A DNA stretch of 64,000 nt from Eretmocerus hayati. Its lineage: Eukaryota > Arthropoda > Insecta > Hymenoptera > Aphelinidae. The stretch lies in contig CM056741.1 of assembly GCA_029851415.1 (NCBI GenBank), positions 67,818,282 to 67,882,281 on the forward strand, written 5' to 3'. Below the pieces are notes generated by a model, which had not been told where the DNA came from, searched no databases, and worked only from the letters and a program-made list of their open reading frames with translations. Positions 49,826 through 60,200 of this stretch are shown here, in pieces; within the stretch, counting starts at the first letter, position 1, and each line of letters opens with the position of its first letter. The translations under genes were made by a program, and so were the position numbers.

Positions 49826-50317
49826 TCTCCATAGAAATGGTGAGCATTTTTTGGCCAATAACTGGCCAAATAGGATGGCCACTGGCCATAAATTGGCCAA
49901 ATATGTAATGCTTTTTTGGACAGTTTTTGGCCAATGGGATTAAGCACGAATCCATTACTTTCATAAAATATGTAACTCCCCTGAAATATGTGATATGAGC
50001 TCTAAAATCACTAACTGGGGAATTCTCAAAAATTCATGAACACATGTTAACCGTTTCCTTGAGAAACGAAATAGACGATTTATCTTTGAGTTATTACCAT
50101 TTTGAAACTTGATTGTCAACTCTTGAGGTTATGTTGGCAGAAATATGGCCAAAAATTGGCCATTTTTTGGCCATTTACATGAGACCATTTTTAACCTAAG
50201 AAAACTGGCCAAGAATTGGCCATTTTTTAGCCATTCACATGAGACCATTTTTAACCTAAGAAAACTGGCCAAAAATTGGTCGGGTGGCCAAAAAAATGCT
50301 CAGATTTCTACCAGGGC
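49826..50317. mobile_element. TGGCCA-rich TIR element with internal tandem repeat
   Basis: CATAGAAATGGTGAGCATTT at the left is mirrored by AAATGCTCAGATTTCTACC at the right. TTGGCCA occurs more than ten times. A unit of about 63 bp, running from TGGCCATTTTT through ACATGAGACCATTTTTAACC to AAGAAAAC, is repeated at 50158-50276. The short relative is 15005-15095. Confidence 0.8.
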
Positions 50318-50907
50318 AAAGAAGTAAATTGAGTGAAAGAACAACATGTTTCCCCGTTTTGAGATGATCTGGGTTTTGGGGGATTGAAAGGTGTTCAATT
50401 TCAAATACTTCTGGATTTTGTAATGGATTGTGAAGTATTCACTGATTTTCTTGACAGGGAAGTTTCAAAGCCATTCTCGATGTTTTTTTGACATCTCATG
50501 TGATAGTTCATCCAAGGCAGTAAATCCGAATCTTGGCCTCATACAACTAATCCGTGAGGAATTACTTGATTGTGGGTGTAACCATATTCATGATAATGGT
50601 GTTTTTCGACTGTTCTTGAATTTCGTGAAGCCTGTAGTGAGGGGGGGGGGGATGTCGAATCTTGATACTTCCAGTCAAGAAAACGTTGCTTTTCCTGCAA
50701 AAAGGTTTGCCGTTATCACGGTTTGATCCGAGTGTTTCGTATATGGTGACCTTCTCTTTCTAGAATTAACCACCACCAAAAGTGAATTCCAAGATGCCAA
50801 TACACAGATTCTAATTCTTTTCATTGGTAGTGCTTTATCAACATATTGCGAAAATCATGTTTGTCGGAGCTTAATATTTTATCTGCGTGAACGTACTTTT
50901 GAGCTGA

Positions 50908-51108
50908 CAAGGGGAGGTCCAACCTTGTGGAACACGGAACTTGATAAAACTCTGAGAATCATCTTGTTTTGGTGAGAAATGAAGGTATCTCAGAATAGGG
51001 GTCCCATGGGACTAAAACCTTGGAGATACCTTCATTTCTCATTAAAATAAGATGATTCCTATAGAGTTTCATCAAGATCTAGGACCCGCGAGGTTGGACC
51101 TCTCCTTG
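50908..51108. mobile_element. CAAGGGGAG-family MITE, short copy
   Basis: CAAGGGGAGGTCCAACCT… and …AGGTTGGACCTCTCCTTG, with TGA on both sides (50905-50907, 51109-51111). GAGAAATGAAGGTATCTC and its reverse pair in the centre, so the whole 201 bp folds back. Confidence 0.9.
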
Positions 51109-52264
51109 TGAGTCTAGAAAACTTTCGAGGTAAATGCTGGCAGATGACATTCCTAATAAAAATATGAATAATAATAGACCACTATCGAAGAAATTATTTT
51201 GTATAAATGGGCGGATTACTCTATTTGATATAACTTACAAGTATAAGAAATTATCACTACGACGACCTAATTCCACCGCATGAACTACATGTTGGAATCT
51301 CACTTCTCAATAAATATTATGGAAACTAATAAGAATCAAGAGAATTATTTCAAATATATAATATATATCAATGGAAATAGCTCGAAGTTAGTCGATTGAA
51401 AAATCTGGGTCATGATCTTTGAAGACGATTTACTACTTACGACGACGTCGCGTCGTATGCAAGGCATTTGCTGATTACGAGGCAGCTTCGTTAAAAAGGA
51501 AGAGGACGTACACTACTCGAGATGATTGAGCGGTAGCTTGGAATTGCACAATAGCCTACGAGTCCGGCCTGGTTCTGATACAAAATTTCATAATTTTCTG
51601 GACAAACTAAAATTATTCATGCCATGAAAAAATGCCGAATAAAAGATACATTTGGAATAGATATATAGTTGTTCAGGGAGTATACGGTCCAGCACGCGAG
51701 CTCATTTCTAGAAGATCAATGTAAATATTTCTGCTAAAAGGAATCAATCGATACATTTGCATCTCCCCAAATAATTCTTGCGAACAGGAACGATTCAAGT
51801 ATTTTTGCTCATCTTGACGTCGGGGGAGGGGAAGGGAGCACCTCACTTCCGCTTACTCCGATAGACTTGATTTTGTCCATTTCAATTATGGCCGCGGCCA
51901 TAATTTTCGAGTGAGTTCAGTTCTGCACAGGTACAATTAGGAGATTCTGATTGGCAATTTCAAAATTTGTGCTTTTATATTGTGTATCCGTAATGGAGGA
52001 ACTGCCACAATTCTACCATGAATATCGCTGTCAAAAACTTGTAATTGAACAATAGATGAAAGTGTTTGGTACACCTCAATTCAAAATTGTAATAACTAAG
52101 TGAAATGGGAATACTCGAAAATGACAGAGATAAATATAATAGTACAATTTCGTTACGAGGGCGGGAATGTTGATTTCCGCATAACGGGAATACGGAAACT
52201 ACCCCGTCTCACTGTCGAGTACTATTTTTCGATTAACTGTGGGGAGAACAAAATCAAAAAATCA
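51109..52264. other. Intergenic, no gene supported
   Basis: AT-rich; a small CG-rich patch at 51435-51460 (ACGACGACGTCGCGTCGT). No coding sequence or element ends seen. Confidence 0.4.
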
Positions 52265-52488
52265 GTGCGGAAAAGTCATTTTCCGCACAGAAGGTGGAAA
52301 TAGTACATTTCAATACAAGGGTGTAAAAATAAGTTTTACACCCGTGTATCGAATTTAATAGGTATTATGCGTCGAGTGCCAAAAATGTTTGGTTTTCGTG
52401 AAGAACAAAGTTTTTGGCACGAGACTCATATGCTGTTTTATACGGCGAGACGCGGAACCACGCAGTTTCCGCGTCGAGTCGTATAAAA
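52265..52488. repeat. Array of four consecutive hairpins
   Basis: (A) 52265-52288 GTGCGGAAAA/TTTTCCGCAC, perfect with a 4-base loop. (B) 52313-52349 GGGTGTAAAA/TTTTACACCC. (C) 52371-52425 GTGCCAAAAA/TTTTTGGCAC within GTC/GAC. (D) 52436-52488 TTTTATACG/CGTATAAAA around GACGCGGAA/TTCCGCGTC. C and D repeat the layout of 26201-26418. A and B share flanking words with 58761-58975 (AATAGTACATTTC, ACAAGGGTGTAAAA, CCCGTGTATC). Confidence 0.9.
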
Positions 52489-53642
52489 TATTTTTCGAAG
52501 GTGATATCTTCCTTTCACCTCAGTATCTTATATGGAAAACTAAAATATTTCGAATCAAATGAGACGCATGTTTTTTGTGTTGGTGGTACAATATTTCTAT
52601 TACGACCAATTGCTTTCTCCTCGGCTTTCTCTAAAGAGAAAGCTTTGTTTTCACCCCAACGAAAATTTGATCAAATTTTCCACTAAAACCAACATGTTCT
52701 TCAACAAAATCCCTTTCATCTAAAAAAGCCTTAGACCATTCTCTTCCACTCGCCAAAATCTATCAATTGTAGGTAACACTTTTCCTCCTAATAGTCTTCC
52801 AAATCTGCCAGAGACTCATCTTTGCACCCCTTTGTCCGTGTGTGTGTGTTGTTTTATACTGGACACGCTTTCTCTTTTACTGTCCATCTTATCAACTTTT
52901 GACTTTCTACAAGTTGTACAGAATTCAATTTCTGAGAGCCCAGTGATTTGGCACCTTTCGGCTCCCAGTCAAATTTGATCCATGGGCTTTTTCAAGCGAA
53001 AGTGCTCAAATTTTGACTTTTAATACATGAATATGTTTTCCTAACACGGCCTCACCACGAATTGAGTCACCTAAACTATGATTTTCCCTGCATGATCTAT
53101 CGATTGGTTAATATCCATATTTTTCAATCTGTACAGATCTCAAATTTTCGAAAAAATCAAAATTTTCACCAAAAAATTCTTTTTGAACCTTTTTAAACCC
53201 ACTGCATCGAAATTCTGTCTCAACCAAACATTAGATAACATCCAAAAAACCTCAAACTAGACGGCCCAAATGCTCTAAAAAGCTTCCTTCAAAGAATAAC
53301 TCAAAACATAATGGAGTATTTTTCTTAATATTCATTTTTTCTCGTATCATCCTTCACCACTCATTTATCTCAATTTTTATGACCGAAAGACTTACTTATA
53401 CGCCATTCTGAATCTATCGGTTGATACCGAATTTCCTTAAAATTCGTAGAACATTATCCAAATGAAGTTTTTTTTCGCGAAAAGAAAATGTTCACCAAGT
53501 AATCCAGTTTAATCATCTTTAAACCGACGTTATCGAGATTTCCTCTCACCAAAACGATAGATATTGTAGAAAAAACCTGCTTTCAGGTGACCCAAATCTC
53601 TCTGAAATGCTTTCTCAAAAGAATAACTCAAAATATAGGATA

Positions 53643-53849
53643 CCGTCAAATTGTGTAACTTTGGTACACTTTCGAAAATCTTGCACAACGCTCCGGGAGC
53701 AACTTAATTAATTTCACAGCACTCCAATCAAATCCTGTTATCAATTCTGATGCTATGGAATCCTATTTGTTGCTCCTGGAACGCAGGACAAGCCTTTTGA
53801 AAGTGCACCAAAGCTACCCCACGTATACCAAAGTCACACAATTTGACGG
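53643..53849. mobile_element. Minimal 'TAACTTTGGTAC' element, TA-flanked
   Basis: CCGTCAAATTGTGTAACTTT… and …AAGTCACACAATTTGACGG, with TA on both sides (53641-53642, 53850-53851). At 207 bp it is the shortest copy and fixes the family's target duplication as TA. Confidence 0.92.
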
Positions 53850-54275
53850 TACTTTCTCTATTCGTTATGTATCATAACTTATGATTATTATCATATACCG
53901 CCGTGAGAAAGCATTCTGCTAATTACTTTTAGCAGCGTATTTGTAAGTTTTCATTGTGCTCTCGATTGTGTTCTCGATACTTCGAGAAAAATTCGAGACA
54001 TTAAGAAAACATATTGGGTGACGAAAAATATTGGAAGAGTGTGTCGAGAGGTCAGCGAAAAATGTGGCAGACCGATAGCCTCGTTACAATTTGTCGCGAA
54101 TCTGGTCAGCCCCTCCCTCCTCTTTCCTCTTTTCATCAGAAGCTCAAATAAGAGCATGGTCTCCATTCAATTGTTTGCGCTTCCGTTTTGTTCTCATCTC
54201 TTCTCCTCCGTCCTCGATTGTTACCGTACGTGAACTGAGCGCGCATACGTGTTTAGGAGGCCGGACGCATTGTAT

Positions 54276-54288
54276 GCTTATATAAACG
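54276..54288 (+). promoter_or_regulatory. Possible TATA box
   Basis: GCTTATATAAACG stands in a locally CG-rich stretch. A splice-donor-like AAAAAAGTGAGT lies at about 54370-54381, as expected for a short noncoding first exon. No following coding exon could be attached. Confidence 0.3.
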
Positions 54289-54604
54289 AAAATTGATTTG
54301 CGGTTGCATTTCTCGGATACTTGAATTTCTTGTTCGTTAATCTTATACAAAAATCGACGTAAGAGAAATCAAAAAAGTGAGTTTGATCGGTTGATTTGGT
54401 GTTTCATCTCAACTCCTAATGAAAACTGCAATAACTTGTCAGCTTCGTAATCAATGTGGTTGGATCTCGGGTTACATGGAAGATTTTTGATAATCTCTGT
54501 AGTTTATTACCTACCTGATATTGCTCAAGAATGGACTACTTTTTCGCAAAAAAAAACAACAATTCTTAGTGATCCTGTGATTGTAACGTCAGCGATGATC
54601 AATG

Positions 54605-55635
54605 CCGTAAACCGGGGTGAATGTGGCCACTTTAGACCTTCTGATTGAATTCTCGTTGCGATTTTTCGAACAAACCTACACGTATCTTAGGTCATTCGAC
54701 GCGTCTTGACGACTTCTTCAGAACGCTGACTTTAGAATTTCATTTCAACCACTTGCTCTCTTGAAAAGTGTTAAAACAGGGTGGCCACATTCACCCCGGC
54801 ATCCGGGGTGAATGTGGCCACCCTCGTGGAGCACCGCGATTATAATGGTTTAAGCGAATCCCTACCCCGACGCTTCGTGTTTGATGAGGATAACACACAA
54901 AATGAGGATAACACATCTCTTAGATCATCTACTTACGAAGAGAACACCGTTGGATTCATCTCGATAGCTCAAAAACCCGAGTCAAGCGGCCAATTTGTAA
55001 TTTATAAACTACAGTCTCGTCTCGAGCACGGTTGTGTCTCGAGTGACGTCTGGGTTGATTTTGGACACTTCGACGCTTCTAGTTGAGTTTCATTGCAATT
55101 TTTCGACTAAACCTACATGTCTGTACTCATTCGACGAGCCTTTACCTCACCTCCAAAATGCTGTATTTGGAATTCTCTTACACTCATTTGCTCTCTCGAG
55201 AGTTATAAGAAACAAAGTGGCCACATTCACCCCGGGGCAGCCGAGAAATCACAACTTCTCGTTCAAGTAGTCGTTCTAAATAACTGTCGCATCCAAAGTC
55301 AATTGGCAATAGCGCAAAATGTAGAGGACGTCGTTACCTACTAAGAGAAAATCATTGGCAAGAGATAGAAATGGATCTACTGGGTTGTTCAGGTAAATTT
55401 TGCAACATGAAATTTTTACTTGACAATGTTCACTTCATTCCAATGGAAAAAGGGTAAATGGAACCGGTCTCATCACAAATCAGGTGGTATGTTCTGAAAG
55501 AAGAAATCATAAGCTTTAAAATGCGCTCTTGCACGTCTTTCTAGGTGGTACAGCATCAGAGATACGACTATTACAATCTCTTTCCGGAAAAGTGACCACA
55601 TTCACCCCGCTGGCCACATTCACCCCGGTTTACGG
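54605..55635. mobile_element. TIR element, family 'GAATGTGGCCAC'
   Basis: CCGTAAACCGGGGTGAATGT at the left and its reverse at the right; TA follows at 55636, but TG precedes. The motif GGTGAATGTGGCCAC or its reverse appears about six times (54616, 54781, 54805, 55217, 55596, 55610). Open frames inside (54781-55086) do not resemble a transposase. Confidence 0.85.
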
Positions 55636-55751
55636 TAACTGATGTGGAAAGTCATTTACGTAAAAATTACTAGAAAATGAGAGTGCTCGAAGGAGCGATT
55701 AGTGATGAAAGGCGAAAATAAGGAGTGAGGAATCTAAATAGTACTATATAT

Positions 55752-55815
55752 GTGTCGAGTGCCATAAATCTTTGCGCGAAAACTTTGCTGGCAATCGACT
55801 CATGATATACTATAA
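55752..55815. repeat. Degenerate copy of the two-hairpin cassette
   Basis: GTGTCGAGTGCCA matches the opening of cassette hairpin 1 (26205, 52370). TGGCAATCGACTCAT closes it, and ATGATATACTATAA occupies the linker position. The second hairpin is lost. Confidence 0.5.
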
Positions 55816-57289
55816 TTCGCAAATAAGTGTTTCATTTTTCGAAGAAAGATCAAAAGTCAAGAGAACACGTATGTACACTGAATGGGACTCGCATGTTTTC
55901 AAAATGCGTAGCAGCCGACGCAAAACACAGCAGACAGCCCGCGCTTGGTTTACAATTCGTGACAGATCATAGACGATGTGACAGATGGCCAACATAACCT
56001 CTCTTACAGTTTTCTTATATCAGGCAATTGGAAATCGTAGGCTTTGATAAAATCGTAAAAGTTTGCGTGGGCGTGAGGAAATAATCGAAAAGTGAAAAGG
56101 AAATACTATCAGTGGTTCACTCGGAGAAAACTTAGTCACGTCAGTCGTTTCAGTGCAACCCTGTACGCGCGCTGTGTACGCGCTAGCCATGTGCGCCGCC
56201 AAAGTGAGTAAACAATAGTCGAGGGGGTTGGTACAAAAACAGCGAGGGGGTGGCATTTGATAGGGATACGGTGTATCGTGCTATGAAAGAGGGTGGAAAA
56301 ATTCATGGTTCAAGTGTGAGCTTGTGAAAGGGCTCTCTACTTTCTCTACTTTACTCACCCTTGGCCTCGGCCATGCTGAAAGTGCAACTGATTCAGCGAA
56401 AAGCGTCAGCTGGCCCGGGCTTATTCGGCGCAGCTCACACCTGTGCTGATGCAGCAGCGACTCCTCGTCCACGGGGAGCTTCCTGCCCCCGAAGCCGACC
56501 CTCATCTGCCCCAGCTATGCTGAATTTCCGTTCAACAGCAGTAGCTATACCGATGATAATGTTTCCTCATCAACACTGCACGAGTAAACGACGATTGCGT
56601 TTACGCCACAAGTCGACTACTTACCTCGACTGACACCGACAGACCAACTGAATTCTGAATGTACACGAAGTCATGTATTCGTGGACGCCGTGTATAATGA
56701 CCACTTTGTGCTTTAGTGGGTAAATGGACTATATATATATATATACACTAGAAGACTCGATGGATGCGCGACTTTTGCTCTCCCACCCACGCAGAGCACG
56801 ACCTGCTCTGATATGGTGCTTTTGCGCCCTTGACACGCGACGCAGAGCGCAGGCCCTTGCAAATTGCGCCAATATAGTGATGTAGCTATTCAGAATTCGT
56901 TCATTCAACAAATTCCATGCAATTTGCCAAACAATAAGTTGCAATTTTCAATTTTATAAGCACATCTTTTCTCTTCTCGATAATATTTCTCGTAACGTTG
57001 CATATGTATCAAATTTGAGTCAATTTCATAAATTGAAAACTAAAATCTATACCAGTGAACGATGCTTGGGGAATCAATTCGGATAGGTTTTTTTTCATAT
57101 ATGAATGTAAGAATTAGGCTAGGAAAGTTTTGATGCCATGTATGGAAATTATGATGGGAGCCTGACAAGAGATGAGGCTCAAGGAGACTGTAATTGTTAA
57201 ATCATTTATAGAAAAAATACATTTGTCACAATGAAACTCTGAAATGCAAGATGTCTCAATGAGAATGCCCTCCTTTTGATGAGAAATTT
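55816..57289. other. Region with two possible first exons, not resolved
   Basis: On + an ATG at 56189 (MCAAK) runs into a GTGAGT donor at 56204. On - an ATG at about 56373 (MAEAK) runs into GGTGAGT, in a CpG-rich patch of about 200 bp. The two would face each other over less than 200 bases, so at most one is likely to be real. A TA dinucleotide run lies at 56729-56745. No further exons could be attached. Confidence 0.3.
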
Positions 57290-60200
57290 TTATTCTTTGA
57301 ACACATTTCTACAGACGTTGAAATCTTTTTCGTACTCTTCGTCAAGAGGTGCAGTGCACCCAAATCCTCCAAGTTTGTGAATACGAGCAAAATCGTCACA
57401 ATTAACCACTCCATCGTTATTACAATCCTGAAAAATCAAGTCAATCCCTTTATTCTATTCTAAAGTATAAGAGCCAGTATTATAAAGTCTGTGATGACGA
57501 TGAAAAATTCGTTGCTCTGTGCTTTTGCTTCATTCATTCGGATTTTCATGAAAAATCGGAAAAGTCCAGAGAACATGACAACTCGCAAGAAAGTGAATTG
57601 CTGATATGCTGGCAAGAGCAAGTTAGTGTGTTATTGAAAAACCGTTACAACAACCTTTCATGGCCGGATGGCGCAATTTCATCTTTGAGGCCTCAGATAA
57701 GTTGCAACAAGAATTACATAGAATTGATCACAGCTCAGCATTAATCATTGGCGTGAAAATAGAAATGCTGGAAAAATATCGAAGAGAAACTCAATTTTGT
57801 GAAGCGTATGAAAAGTAGAAAAAAACAGCTCATATCGACCTCTTGCCACCAAATTCCACACTTAGACCTCAGAAGATAAATAATGAAGCATCCGTGACTC
57901 TAGTCGCTCTAGCATGTTAATATTGCCATGAAAATAATTCTCAAATTAGTCGACAGCATTAAAGTTTCGAAGTTATAGATTTCACCACGGATTTTCTATC
58001 ATACAGTTGAGAATTCGTGTTACACCATCAATGAAACTTATGATGAGTGGCAGTTGCGATATTTATCAAGAAAGTGCCGTGATTAGATGCTGAGGACCTC
58101 CCAATCTTGTCACAATTCCTTCTGTGATATGAAAAAAAACTCTTTGGCATTAGTACTTGTGGCAATTTCGAAACATCAATGCATTATAACCGCTTTTCCT
58201 CAATTTTTTCCCCCATAAGCTCCGCATCATTATCTTACAATGAATATGAAACTATAGAGTTAGTCTCATGGACATGCTTCAAAATTTAACCGGTGAAATA
58301 ATTTAAAGGTTATACCTGCGAGTATCGCTCCATATATCCTTGAATAGCACGAGCGGCACACATGGCGTCATTTACGCACTCCTCGAATGCTGAAATAGAT
58401 AAGTTTAAATGTCATGTTTTTGATGAAAAAATCGTACATTAAGTAACAAGGGCGCAAAGTACTTTTACGCATGAGTTCCCGAAATGAGTGCGCAAAAGTG
58501 AACTTTGCGCACGAGAATTTCGGGAACGAGAGCGGAATTGCGCCCGTGTTGCTTACCATACTTTTTGTCATTGGTGCGGAAAGTTGTTCCCCGTGGCTTG
58601 TACCCGGAAAGGCGGGGGGCGGGGAGGGCGCGGGCGGGGTCCAGGTGTTGAGCCCCGCCGGGGGGTTCAGGGGGCGGAGCCCCCCGAATGAAAAAAAAGT
58701 TCTGAAAATGTATCATAAAAAAATTTCCCAGTTGATATATTTTTTGTTACCACATCGTTGAATAGTACATTTCGATACAAGGGTGTAAAACGTTTTATTC
58801 GCATCCGAGTGATGAGTTTCCGGCCCGAGCCGCGGGCGAGGGTCGGAATCATCACGAGGATGCGAATAATAGGTTTTACGCCCGTGTATCTAACTATACT
58901 TTTCGATAAACTGTGAGTAAAAGTCGACAAACTGTGCGCAAAGTGCACTTTTACGCACAGTGTATCGAAAAGATGTTTTTTCCAATTCTCGAAAGTACCA
59001 AATATCAGACGAAAGTGGAATATGTGAGTGAAAAAAAATTATTGTAAGAATGGATTACGAAAATTTCCAAGATGAAAGAACAGACTCCATGGAAAGTATC
59101 ATCGTCAAATTCTATGGCTAAAGATTGAAGCTCAAGTCATTTGAATATTCGTGCTTCAGTATATTAGTGTTGAAAATTTGGAAGAAATTCCTTCTCAAGA
59201 GTCTTAATAAGAGGAATCTCAAATCATTATACAGGCATCAATCTCAAGATTTCAATAATCACACAAATACAGTGTGATTAGGATAGAATTTCAAAGTGAA
59301 ATACACAGAATCCGTCTAACAGTTTATCATACAAATTTGTAATATTTTGAATATTCAACATTTTTTTAAATTGAGGAATATCCTACTTTTGAGACAGTGG
59401 TCAACATGAATCCTATCATATTACTCTAGAAATTCTCACATATTTTTTCGATACACTGTGCGTAAAAGTGCACTTTGCGCACAGTTTGTCGACTTTTACT
59501 CACAGTTTATCGAAAAGTATAATTAGATACACGGGCGTAAAACCTATTATTCGCATCCTCGTGATGATTCCGACCCTCGCCTGCGGCTCGGGCCGGAAAC
59601 CCATCACTCGGACGCGAATAAAACGTTTTACGCCCTTGTATCGAAATGTACTATTCCGAGTCAGTACATAGTTATTTAAATTAATTATTTGACACGAATA
59701 TCCAAATCAACAATTAAGTACATTTACTCTCATTCAATAAGACACTTTGTCTCAATGTTTGAGCTTTATCAAAAACAAAACTCCACATTGTGGGTACACG
59801 AACATAAGATAATTCTTCATATGGAACAAAAATAGAAATTCTCACATATATCTATTTGAGTTCAACCAAACCAACAAAAGTGATAAGTCCGCGAAAATTC
59901 GAAATTCAATTCCAATTTTGCGCACGAATTGGCGAACTTTGCGCACGATCAAGCCAACTTTGCGTACGATTGCGGCAACTTTGCGCACTGAAAATCGTGC
60001 GTGAAAAAATTCCACTCAACTTTGCGCACCGCACACTTAACTGCAAAGTAACTTTTTCGCACAACTTTACGCATACAATGGCAAAAACTAATTTTCTGTA
60101 TATTATCAATTCAAAAGTCTTCAGTAAAGTGCTAGAGTGCGATGTTATCACCCAACTTGCCAATTTTGGCCTTCAAAACAAAAATAACAGTTATTTTTAT

